Below are positions 1-7,769 of a stretch of 64,000 bases of DNA, piece after piece. Position 1 is the stretch's first letter; every line of letters begins with the position of its first letter. The position numbers and the translations under genes are program-made. Origin of the DNA: Aureimonas endophytica (GTDB lineage Bacteria > Pseudomonadota > Alphaproteobacteria > Rhizobiales > Rhizobiaceae); assembly GCF_014642635.1 (NCBI RefSeq), contig NZ_BMIQ01000002.1, forward strand, positions 558,001 through 622,000, in the 5' to 3' direction. The notes beneath the pieces are model-generated. The model did not search any database. It saw only the letters and a list, made by a program, of their open reading frames with translations, and was not told the origin of the DNA.

Positions 1-306
1 GAAGACCTGAAGGACCAGCGGCTCGATCTCGCTCCAGATCTCGGCCCAGACCTCGCGGAAGGGATGGCCGAAGGCGGAAGGGTGCTTGCTCTGCAGCAGG
101 CCGCAATAGGCGTCGTTGTAGAGCATCGTGCCCTGCTCGCCCCAGGCGAGGAACATCGGCTGGCGCGAGGCCAGCATCAGGCCGACCAGCGTCTTCAGCG
201 CGCGGGGCCAGGTCGAGGGGGCGCCGAGCGGGGTCGCGACCCAGTCGAAGTCCCGGAAGCGCCCGGCCATCTCACCCTTGCCGCTCAAGAAGCGGGACGT
301 CACCAT
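1..306 (-). CDS. PAS-domain sensor protein (probable histidine kinase), N-terminal part only
   Basis: The frame stays open from an ATG at 306 to the window edge, giving the first 102 residues. After a short leader it reads like the N-terminal PAS segment of rhizobial multi-PAS sensor histidine kinases: a stretch containing ATPLGAPSTWP, then an LMLASRQPMFLAWG-like core, then LYNDAYCGLL. An AGGAGG Shine-Dalgarno lies about 10 bases upstream of the ATG, which fixes the start; a GTG follows directly as codon 2. The kinase or output domains lie outside the window, so the enzyme class is inferred from family knowledge and not seen. The gene is transcribed away from the small-RNA region on its right. 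Confidence 0.7.
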   Translation of the reverse strand, partial: MVTSRFLSGKGEMAGRFRDFDWVATPLGAPSTWPRALKTLVGLMLASRQPMFLAWGEQGTMLYNDAYCGLLQSKHPSAFGHPFREVWAEIWSEIEPLVLQVF

Positions 307-454
307 GGCCGATCGCCCTCCTGCCGGCCGCCGCGCCACGCGCCCGGCCGACCGTCGAGCCTACCTAAGCTTCGATTGAGCACCTGACAGGGGGACATCA
401 TGTCCCGGAGAAAAAAGGGAAATCGCGATGGCTGAAAGCTGGCGGAAGGGTCTA

Positions 455-494
455 GAAAACCAAAACGCCCACCGGGGGAGGACCGGTGGGCGTT
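455..494 (-). terminator. Rho-independent terminator of the small RNA
   Basis: A perfect 12-bp stem (483–494 with 464–475) encloses a 7-base loop TCCTCCC and is followed on the minus strand by TTGGTTTTC. The loop repeats the anti-SD motif of the upstream hairpins, so this element probably has both a termination and a targeting role. Confidence 0.8.
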
Positions 495-608
495 GGTTTC
501 AGCCCTCGCCTGGGAGGAGGAGAGCGAGGGCATCGCGGCGGGCGGTGGGAGGAACCGCCGGCCTATCCGCATCGCCCTGGGAGGAGGTGGGCGCTGCGAA
601 ACTCTGAT
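455..608 (-). ncRNA. Multi-hairpin small RNA with CCUCCUCCC loops (cuckoo / alpha-r14 type)
   Basis: Read on the minus strand, four consecutive hairpins each present an anti-Shine-Dalgarno sequence in the loop. Hairpin 1 pairs 590–597 with 569–576 (one mismatch) and has CCTCCTCCC in its loop. Hairpin 2 pairs 554–559 with 541–546 around TCCTCCC. Hairpin 3 pairs 524–531 with 502–509 (8 perfect bp) around CTCCTCCTCCC. Hairpin 4 pairs 483–494 with 464–475 (12 perfect bp) around TCCTCCC and is followed by TTGGTTTTC, so it is also the terminator. This is the architecture of alphaproteobacterial anti-SD RNAs: the cuckoo/CcsR RNAs of Rhodobacter and the alpha-r14 family of Sinorhizobium. The 5' end near 608 is an estimate from a TATGTT box at 620–615. 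No matching −35 box is obvious. Confidence 0.75.
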
Positions 609-725
609 GCACTGAACATACGGATTCGCGGGTCCTTGGAGAAGTTCCAATTTCGCATGGCCGCCTTGCCGATTTGCGGGGGCTGAGCCGGCGGCCGGAT
701 GCTTCCTGCCCCCGGAAACGAATGA

Positions 726-751
726 GGCCGCTGCCCTCCCAAGCAGCGGCC
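726..751 (+). other. Isolated perfect hairpin with CCTCCC loop
   Basis: GGCCGCTGC (726–734) and its exact complement (743–751) enclose an 8-base loop CCTCCCAA on the plus strand. It resembles one unit of the neighbouring small RNA but in opposite orientation. No T-tract follows it on either strand. A second, smaller hairpin (CGGGG/CCCCG) lies near 799–814. The rest of 609–967 shows no protein gene; it probably holds the promoter of the DHH gene. Confidence 0.4.
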
Positions 752-967
752 CCAAGAAGCTCAGGAGCAATCGCTCGACCAAGCCGGTCTTCTGGATAGC
801 GGGGAAAGCCCCCGTTCGTCTAGACCGTCATCAATCTGCTTCGTAAATATTCACCCCCTGCCTTCCGTAGCGGCGACCGGGACCATCGGCGCCGGTCGTC
901 TCCGCCGGTTCCGACGGATCGAATCGAGACCTCCGCAGTTCCACGGCGAAGGAACGGCGAGGCAGGC

Positions 968-2023
968 ATGGCGGCAGACTTGAGGATCGCGTCACCCGAG
1001 GATTTTCCCGAAGCGCTCCGCGCCTTCGGGCCGGAGCCGCTTATCGTCTGCCATAACGACGCCGACGGACTGTCAGCGGGGGTGATCCTGAAGAAGGCGC
1101 TGGAACGGCAAGGCCGGCATCCGGCGATCCGCATCGTCGGCAAGGGCGAGAACGCCTATTCGGACGCCTTCCAGGCCGAACTCGCGCCGCGCCGCCGCGA
1201 CGGCGTGATCCTCGCCGATGTCGGCACGTCCTCGGCGCTGCGTCCCGCCGGTCCGGCGATCGTGGTGGACCACCATGTGCCGACCGGCCTCCCCGCCGGG
1301 GCCACCGTGATCTCCGGCATCGAGAACCGCCCCGTTCCGACCTCCAGCCTCATCGCCTATCGCGCGGCGCGGGCGCTCGGGCCGGCGGAGGATCTTCTCT
1401 GGCTCGCCGCGATCGGCCTCATCGGCGATCTGGCGGAAGGGGAGGGCTTTCCGGAAATGGAAAGCGCCCGCGCTCTCGGCATTACCGCCCTTCGCAAGGC
1501 GGCCTCGCTCGTCAACGCGCCGCGCCGCACGGCGAAGGGCGATGCCTCGGCCGCCTTCGCTCTCCTCGACAAGGCGGAAGGGCCGAAGGCGGTCCTGTCC
1601 GGCGCCCATACGGAAACGGCGGCGCTACTCGACGCCAAGGCCGAGGTCGCGCGTGAACTCGATGCCGCGCGCAAGGCCGCCCCGAAAATCGTCGGCGACG
1701 TCGCGATCATCCGCTTCCATTCGCCCTGCCAGATCCATCCGCTCGTCGCCCAGGCCTGGCGGGGCCGGCTGAAGGGCAAGATCGTCATCGCCGCCAATAC
1801 CGGCTACCGGCCGGGCTTCGTGCATTTCGCCGCCCGCGCCGAGGGCGAGCGCGACCTCATCGCCTTCTTCGCCGCCCATCGCCCGCCGGGCGCCGACGAA
1901 CAGTATGGCAACGGCCATCGTCTCGCCTCCGGCGGCGCGCTGCGCCTGCCCGACTGGAACCTCTTCGTCGCCGATCTCGGCTTCGGCGCCGAGATGGGGC
2001 TCGACGCCCGGGAGGCGGCATGA
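968..2023 (+). CDS. DHH family phosphoesterase (RecJ-like)
   Basis: This 351-residue protein has DHH-superfamily signatures. HNDADGLSAG at about residues 36–45 is motif I (metal-binding Asp residues), DVGTSS at about 86–91 is motif II, and VVDHHVPTG at about 98–106 is the DHH motif. Near the C terminus YGNGHRLASGG matches the glycine/histidine-rich DHHA1 motif that binds nucleic acid or nucleotide. DHH–DHHA1 proteins are Mn-dependent nucleases or oligonucleotide phosphodiesterases (RecJ, NrnA). At 351 residues it is far shorter than RecJ. It overlaps uvsE by the ATGA junction, so the two are translationally coupled. That suggests a role on DNA intermediates but does not prove it; nanoRNase or cyclic-dinucleotide activity remain alternatives. 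Confidence 0.75.
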   Translation: MAADLRIASPEDFPEALRAFGPEPLIVCHNDADGLSAGVILKKALERQGRHPAIRIVGKGENAYSDAFQAELAPRRRDGVILADVGTSSALRPAGPAIVVDHHVPTGLPAGATVISGIENRPVPTSSLIAYRAARALGPAEDLLWLAAIGLIGDLAEGEGFPEMESARALGITALRKAASLVNAPRRTAKGDASAAFALLDKAEGPKAVLSGAHTETAALLDAKAEVARELDAARKAAPKIVGDVAIIRFHSPCQIHPLVAQAWRGRLKGKIVIAANTGYRPGFVHFAARAEGERDLIAFFAAHRPPGADEQYGNGHRLASGGALRLPDWNLFVADLGFGAEMGLDAREAA

Positions 2024-3069
2024 GCGCCCGCCTGTCGCGGCTCGGCTTTCCGGTCAAGGTGATGGCGCGGGACGACCTGAAGAGCAATGACAGCCGCCGC
2101 GCCGCCAGCGACCCGCATCTGAAGGTCTCGCTCGGCTATCTCGACCAGATCCTCGACCATCTCGACCGGCACGACATCCGCATGTACCGCATGTCCTCGG
2201 ACATCGCGCCCTATGCGACCCATCCCGACATGCCGCAGTTCCACGCGATGGTGAAGGAAAGCGCCGCGGAGCTCGCCGCCTTCGGCCGGAAGGCGAAGCA
2301 GCTCGACATCCGCCTGTCCTTCCATCCCTCGCAATTCGTGGTCCTGAACAGCCCCGACCCGGACCTCGTCGCCAAGAGCGCCTGGGATCTCGCCAGCCAG
2401 GCCGAGATGCTGGACCTGATGGAGCTCGGGCCGGAAGCGGTGCTCGTCATCCATGTCGGCGGCACCTATGGCGACGTTCCGGCCAGCCGCGAGCGCTGGG
2501 CGCGGACCTGGCCGACCCTGCCGGAGCCGGTGCGCCGCCGCCTCGTCCTCGAACATGACGACCTGCGCTTCTCCGCCGAGGACGTTCTCTGGATCCACGA
2601 GCGGACGGGCGTGCGGCTGATCTTCGACTATCAGCATTTCTGGTGCCTCAATCCCGAGCGCGCCGATCTGCGGCAGACGCTGGAGCGCGTTCTCGCCACC
2701 TGGCCGGAGGGCCAGCAGCCGAAGCTGCATTTCTCCTCGCCTCGCACGGAGCTGCGCGAGCAGGTGCGGATCGACAAGGCGACGAAGAAGAAGAAGACCG
2801 TGCATGTCGCCCCGGTCTTCACCGGACATGCGGATTTCTGCAATCCGTTCGAATTCGCCACCTTCATGCGCGTGGCGGAAGGGCTCGACTTCGACGTCAT
2901 GCTGGAGGCGAAGGCGAAGGATCTCGCCCTTCTGCGGCTGCGCCCCGATCTCCTGCGCTACGCGCCGGATGTCGCGGCCCGCTTCGGACTGGAAGCGCAG
3001 GACGCGCCGGCGCTCGAAGCCGAAGAGGAGGAGGCGGTGGAGGAGGAACTCGTGCCGGGCGGCGCGTGA
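2020..3069 (+). CDS. uvsE: UV DNA damage endonuclease UvsE/UvdE
   Basis: The 349-residue protein has a TIM-barrel xylose-isomerase-like fold in the UvsE/UVDE family. Conserved blocks in order: YRMSSDIAPY (~56–65), LSFHPSQFVVLNSP (~102–115), VLVIHVGGTYG (~144–154), LVLEHDDLRFS (~178–188), RLIFDYQHFW (~202–211), PKLHFSSPR (~236–244), GHADF (~272–276) and DVMLEAKAKDLALL (~292–305). The His, Glu and Asp residues in these blocks bind the metal cluster. Family members nick DNA 5' of UV photoproducts and abasic sites, starting an alternative excision repair. The protein ends in an unusual Glu-rich tail of about 20 residues. The ATG overlaps the stop of the DHH gene by 4 bases. Confidence 0.93.
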   Translation: MSARLSRLGFPVKVMARDDLKSNDSRRAASDPHLKVSLGYLDQILDHLDRHDIRMYRMSSDIAPYATHPDMPQFHAMVKESAAELAAFGRKAKQLDIRLSFHPSQFVVLNSPDPDLVAKSAWDLASQAEMLDLMELGPEAVLVIHVGGTYGDVPASRERWARTWPTLPEPVRRRLVLEHDDLRFSAEDVLWIHERTGVRLIFDYQHFWCLNPERADLRQTLERVLATWPEGQQPKLHFSSPRTELREQVRIDKATKKKKTVHVAPVFTGHADFCNPFEFATFMRVAEGLDFDVMLEAKAKDLALLRLRPDLLRYAPDVAARFGLEAQDAPALEAEEEEAVEEELVPGGA

Positions 3070-3112
3070 CGCCCGCCCGCCAGGCAAGCCGCGAGGGGAG
3101 GGGCATCCCGTC

Positions 3113-3700
3113 ATGGTGACGCAGAAGGAACGCATGCTTGCCGGCGAGCTCTACAGGGCGGACGATCCGGAACTCGGCGCCGCCTACAGCCGCGCCCAGA
3201 CGCTTCTCGCCGCCTTCAACGCGACGCGCGGCGACGATGTCGAGCGGCTGACCCGCATCCTCGGCGACCTCCTCGGCCATCTCGGCGAGGGCGCCATGAT
3301 CAAGCCGGCCTTGCATTGCGACTATGGCGCGAACATCTCGATCGGCGCCCGCAGCTTCGTCAATGTCGGCTGCGTCCTTCTCGACTGCAACCGGATCGTC
3401 ATCGGCGAGGAGGTTCAGATCGCGCCGGGCGTCCATATCTACACGGCGACCCATCCGCTCGACGCCGCGACCCGCCGGGCGGGCTGGGAGGCGGCGCATC
3501 CGGTTTTCATCGGCGACGGCGTCTGGCTGGGCGGCGGCTCGATCGTCTGTCCCGGCGTGACCATCGGCGAGAACACGGTCGTCGGCGCGGGCAGCGTCGT
3601 CACAAAGTCGCTGCCGGCGAACGTGCTGGCGGTCGGCAATCCCTGCCGTGTGCTGCGGGCCCTCGACGGGACCGACCCGGAGGGAGGCGGAAGCCGTTAA
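3113..3700 (+). CDS. maa: Maltose/galactoside O-acetyltransferase family (hexapeptide repeat)
   Basis: This 195-residue protein would transfer an acetyl group from acetyl-CoA to a sugar. It begins with the family's N-terminal helix (KERMLAGELYRADDPEL). A left-handed beta-helix of hexapeptide repeats follows from about residue 70 (IGARSFVNVGCVLLDCN). The catalytic His sits in YTATHPLDAATR at about residues 113–124. The terminal coil reads TIGENTVVGAGSVVTKSLPAN. The start at 3113 follows a GAGGGGAGGGG Shine-Dalgarno; the same frame is open upstream but overlaps uvsE. It probably belongs to the same transcript as uvsE, with a 43-base gap. The physiological sugar acceptor cannot be told from sequence. 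Confidence 0.88.
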   Translation: MVTQKERMLAGELYRADDPELGAAYSRAQTLLAAFNATRGDDVERLTRILGDLLGHLGEGAMIKPALHCDYGANISIGARSFVNVGCVLLDCNRIVIGEEVQIAPGVHIYTATHPLDAATRRAGWEAAHPVFIGDGVWLGGGSIVCPGVTIGENTVVGAGSVVTKSLPANVLAVGNPCRVLRALDGTDPEGGGSR

Positions 3701-3850
3701 CCGATGCCTCGGCCATCACATCTTGCGTGATCAGCCACTTCGAACCGCAATCGGCGGCATTCGGTCGCGGCGCGAGCCGCGGCCGTTAGGAATTGATGAT
3801 GCTGCCCTGGATTATGCTCGCGCCACGACCCGTGCCCGCAGGCTGCGCCC

Positions 3851-4987
3851 ATGGACCTTCATACGCTCCACGTGGCGAGCGCGCTGACCAACGTCACCTG
3901 CGGACTCGTTCTCGCCGTCGCCTGGTTCGTGCGAAACGAAAGGCCCTGTCTCGGCTGGTGGTCGGCGGCCTTCATGGTCTTCGCTCTCGGCCTTCTCCTG
4001 CAGATCGAGGGATCGACCCATCCGGCCGTCGGGGCGCTGACCTACGGGCTCCTCGTCGCCGGCTCGCTCCTGATGCTGTCCGGCTTCCGCAGCTTCGACG
4101 GCCGGCGGGCCTTCTCCAACGGCATGCTCCTGTCGCTGCCCCTGCCGCCGGCGACGCATGTCCTCTTGCGCGCCGCCTTTCCCGACACGGAATGGCCGGA
4201 GCTCGTCACCTTCGTCGTCAGCTGCCTCCTCCTCATCCAGGTGCCCTTCTACGTTCTCGCCGAGAATCGCGACCGCCTCGCCTTCCGCCGGCTCGCGGGC
4301 GCGACCATGGCGGCGCAGCTCGCGATCACGATCTCCGTCGTCGTCTGGGGCTCGGCCCTGGTCTCGCCGGAAAATGTCGCGCTGGCGATCTCGCTCTCCG
4401 ATCAGGTCTGCAGCACGATCATCATCGCCTGCGTGCTCGGCGTGGTGATCGAGCGCGACAACCAGCGGCTCGGCCGGCTGGCCCATCGTGACGGGCTCAC
4501 CGGCTGCCTCAACCGGGCGGGCCTCCTGGCCTATAAGGCGACGGCCTCCGGGGCCCACGGCGTCCTGGTCGCCGATCTCGACCATTTCAAGCGCCTGAAC
4601 GACCGGCACGGGCATTCCGCCGGCGACGAGGCCCTGCGCGAATTCGTCCGCCGCGCCGAGGCGAGCCTGCCGATGAACACGATCCTCGCCCGCTCCGGCG
4701 GCGAGGAATTCGTCGCCCTCCTGCCAAGCCGCTCAGCCGCCGAGACGGAGGCCGCCGCGATCCGCCTGAAGGAGGCGGTGAACGCGCGTCTCGTGGATTT
4801 CGAAGGCGCCGGCATCGCCCTGACGGTGAGCGTCGGCGTCGCGAGCGTTTCGCCGGGCGAAGCCCTGCGCGACGGTATCCGACGGGCCGATGCCGCGCTC
4901 TACCGGGCGAAGGGCGCGGGTCGAAACCGCGTCGCGGTCTACGAGCCCTCGATGCCCTCGGCCGAGTCCGCGATCGCCGTCGCCTGA
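3851..4987 (+). CDS. Membrane diguanylate cyclase (GGDEF), no I-site
   Basis: The 378-residue protein has about six predicted membrane helices in residues 1–195, beginning with VASALTNVTCGLVLAVAWFV, followed by a GGDEF domain from about residue 208 (HRDGLTGCLNRAG). The active-site loop is SGGEEF (about 283–288), a functional variant, and VADLDHFKRLNDRHGHSAGD supplies the metal-binding Asp and substrate contacts. It would make cyclic di-GMP from two GTP. The allosteric RxxD inhibition site normally five residues before GGDEF is absent (PMNT there), so product inhibition is probably lost. The membrane part does not match a named sensor domain I recognise. Confidence 0.9.
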   Translation: MDLHTLHVASALTNVTCGLVLAVAWFVRNERPCLGWWSAAFMVFALGLLLQIEGSTHPAVGALTYGLLVAGSLLMLSGFRSFDGRRAFSNGMLLSLPLPPATHVLLRAAFPDTEWPELVTFVVSCLLLIQVPFYVLAENRDRLAFRRLAGATMAAQLAITISVVVWGSALVSPENVALAISLSDQVCSTIIIACVLGVVIERDNQRLGRLAHRDGLTGCLNRAGLLAYKATASGAHGVLVADLDHFKRLNDRHGHSAGDEALREFVRRAEASLPMNTILARSGGEEFVALLPSRSAAETEAAAIRLKEAVNARLVDFEGAGIALTVSVGVASVSPGEALRDGIRRADAALYRAKGAGRNRVAVYEPSMPSAESAIAVA

Positions 4988-5097
4988 GGGAAAGGGACGG
5001 GGGCGCATCTTCGGCGGCATGCCGGGGGAAGGGCCGCGTGAAGGCGCTCCGGGACGTCGCGAGACCGCGGACGGGACGGCCGCAGTGCTGGCGACCC

Positions 5098-5421
5098 TTA
5101 CGAACGTCGCTTCGCCGGAAGGGGGCGATAGAGGAGGATCCTCCCGGTCGGCCGCATCTGGAGGAGAATGTCGAACTCGGCCGCATTGGCGGTCAAGAGG
5201 GTCAGTCCCAGTTTCTCGGCCTGGAGGAACAGGACGCAGTCGTGCAGCGCCTTCATCCTGGCGTCGTCGCCATAGCCCTGCGTTCGGCTGAGGATTCCGG
5301 CATAGACCGCGGCCCGGCCCATGACGTCGGAATCCGGCGTGAACTGGCGGTGCGCCGGCATTCCTCGCACGATCCGCCCGATCGCCGATCTCGCTGCCGC
5401 CGTGCGCGGATCGTCCCCGTG
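5098..5421 (-). pseudogene. Truncated VapC-like PIN-domain toxin remnant
   Basis: The frame is open from just after a TAG codon (5422–5424) to a TAA at 5098–5100; the best internal start is a GTG at 5370. The readable part matches the C-terminal half of PIN/VapC toxins from rhizobia: GRAAVYAGILSRTQGYG, then MKALHDCVLFLQAEKLGL, then TLLTANAAEFDIL. Only the later acidic residues of the PIN active site could be present, because the N-terminal segment with the first Asp is missing. No antitoxin gene lies next to it. Upstream in the same frame, before the TAG, a short GRKGSGGYRALRLIF segment loosely resembles a RelE/HigB-type toxin. I read this as a decayed toxin locus. Confidence 0.55.
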
Positions 5422-5603
5422 CTACGCTCCGAACGCGAATATCAGTCTCAAGGCGCGGTATCCTCCGCTGCCCTTCCGACCGATCGTCAGCCGGTGACCG
5501 AACCCGTCGCCCCTTTTGCGGAACGCCGCGCGGCGGGCGGCCATTCCCGCCGTGAGGGTCGCGCCTCCAACCCGCGCGGCCAGACCAGCCAGGGACGGGA
5601 CCC

Positions 5604-6449
5604 ATGTCGAACTTTCCGCCGCAGCATCAGAACCATTCGCCGGGGCGCGAGCACGAGATGGATCCGGCGCCCGACTATGCGCCGCGCTATCCGGGCTCCG
5701 GTCGGCTCCAGGGCAAGGTGGCGCTCGTCACCGGCGGCGATTCCGGCATCGGCCGGGCGACGGCCGTCCTCTTCGCCCGCGAGGGGGCGAAGCTCGCCAT
5801 CGTCTATCAGGAAGAGCATCGCGACGCGGAGGACACGAAGGCGCTGATCGAGGCGGAAGGCGGCGAGGCGCTGCTCCTTCCCGGCGACGTGCGCCAGAAG
5901 TCCTTCTGCATGAAGGCGGTGGCGGACACGGTCTCGCGCTTCGGCAAGCTCGACGTGCTCGTCAACAACGCCGCCTATCAGGAGGAGGTCGAGGACCTGC
6001 GCGATCTCTCCGAGGACCAGCTCCGCCGCACCTTCGAGACCAACATCTACGGCTATTTCTTCATGACGCAGGCCGCGCTCGACCATCTGAAGGAAGGCGC
6101 GTCGATCGTGATGACCACCTCGGTCAACAGCTTCAAGGGCAACACGACCCTCATCGACTATTCGGCGACGAAGGGTGCCATCACCGCCTTCGTGCGCTCC
6201 ATGGCGCAGAACCTCGTGGAGAAGAAGATCCGGGTGAACGGCGTCGCGCCGGGCCCGATCTGGACGCCCTTCATTCCCGACACGATGCCGCCGGACAAGG
6301 TGGCGAGCTTCGGCAGCCAGGTGCCGATGAAGCGGGCCGGCCAGCCGAACGAGGTAGCCTCCTGCTTCCTGTTCCTGGCCTGCGAGGACGCTTCCTACAT
6401 CACCGGCCAGGTGTTGCATCCGAATGGCGGTACGATGGTCGGCGGCTGA
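5604..6449 (+). CDS. SDR family oxidoreductase, YghA/general-stress type
   Basis: This 281-residue short-chain dehydrogenase has a ~35-residue N-terminal extension before the Rossmann fold. The NAD(P)-binding motif is TGGDSGIG (about residues 43–50), NNAA lies at about 128–131, and the catalytic pair is YSATK (Tyr and Lys, about 182–186) preceded by the catalytic Ser in TTSVNS. The extension and the VNGVAPGPIWTP and PNGGTMVGG blocks fit the group containing E. coli YghA and Bacillus stress SDRs. The substrate is unknown. GGGACGGGA lies before the ATG. It stands alone, with about 400 bases before the cyo operon. Confidence 0.85.
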   Translation: MSNFPPQHQNHSPGREHEMDPAPDYAPRYPGSGRLQGKVALVTGGDSGIGRATAVLFAREGAKLAIVYQEEHRDAEDTKALIEAEGGEALLLPGDVRQKSFCMKAVADTVSRFGKLDVLVNNAAYQEEVEDLRDLSEDQLRRTFETNIYGYFFMTQAALDHLKEGASIVMTTSVNSFKGNTTLIDYSATKGAITAFVRSMAQNLVEKKIRVNGVAPGPIWTPFIPDTMPPDKVASFGSQVPMKRAGQPNEVASCFLFLACEDASYITGQVLHPNGGTMVGG

Positions 6450-6849
6450 GCCGCGTAAGGCGCGAGCGCGAAAAGAAAACATGGCAGTCATGCAACCTCC
6501 GCATGGCTGCCATGCGCGTCTTCGGGGCTCGCTTGTGCCGGCCTCCGCCGGCCGAACCCTTCGAATTTTCCTTGAACTCCTTTCAAACTGCGCGCTGGCC
6601 GGCGCTCGCCGCGTCGGCCGGAGGACGGCGGCGAGATAAGCGCCGCTCCGCCGGGCCTTTGGTCGCGTCCTGCCGCCGCGCCGCCATTTGCCGCATTCGA
6701 TTCCCTCGAGGCTTGCGCAATCCTTAAAGGCGGGAGAGTAGTCGCCTTGAGTGACGCGCCTGGATGCACGGGGTAAGAAATCGGCCATTGCCGGATGCGC
6801 CCGTTCTGTGCATGCAGGCGGCAAGCGTTCAACGGAAGATCGGCAGGCA
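6450..6849. other. Intergenic region before cyoA with 7-1-7 palindrome
   Basis: No convincing gene lies here. GCATGGC-T-GCCATGC at 6500–6514 is a perfect palindrome, and CATGGCAG at 6480–6487 can alternatively pair with CTGCCATG at 6507–6514, giving two exclusive structures. There is no T-tract, so it may be a weak terminator for the SDR gene or a regulator-binding site. The promoter of the cyo operon must lie in the 6690–6849 part; I could not assign −35/−10 boxes with confidence. Confidence 0.35.
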
Positions 6850-7764
6850 ATGACGGTTTCGCACGGTTCGAGAGCCAGGCGGCTGCTCACGCTCCTCGGC
6901 ATAGGCGCGGCGGTGCTCCCGCTCTCGTCCTGCATGGGGATTCTCAATCCGGAAGGGCCGGTGGCCGAGGCGCAGCGGCGCATTCTCGACAACGCCACCT
7001 GGATCATGGTCGTCGCCGTGCTCATCCCGGTGATGTTCATCGTCGTGTTCTTCTCCTGGTGGTACCGGGCGAGCAACACGAAGGCGACCTATCGGCCGAA
7101 CTGGGCCTATTCCGGCGCGGTGGAACTGGTGGTCTGGGCGATCCCGGTGCTCATCATCCTCTTCCTCGGCGGCATCACCTGGATCGGCTCGCACGAGCTC
7201 GATCCGCGCCGGCCGCTCGACGACGGCCGCGAGCCGCTCGACGTCCAGGTCGTGTCGCTCGACTGGAAATGGCTCTTCATCTATCCGAGCCTCAACGTCG
7301 CGAGCGTCAACGAACTGGCGATGCCGGTCGGCCAGCCGGTGCGCTTCCACATCACCTCGGCGACGGTGATGAACGCCTTCCAGATCCCGCAGCTCGGCAG
7401 CATGATCTATGCCATGAACGGCATGGAGACGCAGCTGAACCTGATGGCCAACAATGTCGGCGAGTATCACGGCCAGTCCTCGCACTATAGCGGCGACGGC
7501 TTCTCCGACATGTACTTCAAGGCTCGCGCGATGAGCGCGGGCGACTTCAGCGACTGGATCGGCCGGGCGCGCGAGACGGGCGAGGTGCTGGACACCGCCG
7601 CCTACGAGAAGCTCGTCCGGGAAAGCAAGGACGTGAAACCCTATACCTATCAGGCCGTGCAGTCCGGCCTCTTCAATTCGATTGTCCTGCAGACCGCGCC
7701 GCAGGCGCCCGGCCCCCAGAAGGGCGAGCCGAGCGTCGACGTGTCGCCTCGCTCGGAGGGCTGA
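6850..7764 (+). CDS. cyoA: Cytochrome bo3 ubiquinol oxidase subunit II
   Basis: CyoA is the membrane-anchored subunit II of the proton-pumping quinol oxidase. The 304-residue product starts with a lipoprotein signal (lipobox LSSC, about residues 21–24), then two membrane helices (around [20 protein letters not shown] and [16 protein letters not shown]), then a periplasmic cupredoxin domain. That domain contains [20 protein letters not shown] but no CuA Cys-Cys ligands, as expected for a quinol rather than cytochrome c oxidase. I chose the ATG at 6850 because it directly precedes the signal peptide; the frame extends 33 codons upstream. It is the first gene of cyoABCD. Confidence 0.95.
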   Translation: MTVSHGSRARRLLTLLGIGAAVLPLSSCMGILNPEGPVAEAQRRILDNATWIMVVAVLIPVMFIVVFFSWWYRASNTKATYRPNWAYSGAVELVVWAIPVLIILFLGGITWIGSHELDPRRPLDDGREPLDVQVVSLDWKWLFIYPSLNVASVNELAMPVGQPVRFHITSATVMNAFQIPQLGSMIYAMNGMETQLNLMANNVGEYHGQSSHYSGDGFSDMYFKARAMSAGDFSDWIGRARETGEVLDTAAYEKLVRESKDVKPYTYQAVQSGLFNSIVLQTAPQAPGPQKGEPSVDVSPRSEG

Positions 7765-7769
7765 GACCC

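Noticed and set aside
615-655. EcfG (general stress sigma) promoter for the small RNA, suggested by GGAAC at 648–644
   Set aside because: The next CGT lies about 21 bases away rather than the usual 16–17, and no CGTT follows at the right distance.
300-782. 160-codon minus-strand open frame across the small-RNA region
   Set aside because: Its protein is low-complexity Pro/Arg/Ser without family features, and the DNA is explained by the hairpin RNA.
4733-5605. 290-codon minus-strand frame over the cyclase end and toxin remnant
   Set aside because: Arg/Gly/Pro-rich shadow frame; the real similarity (PIN domain) is in a different minus-strand frame.
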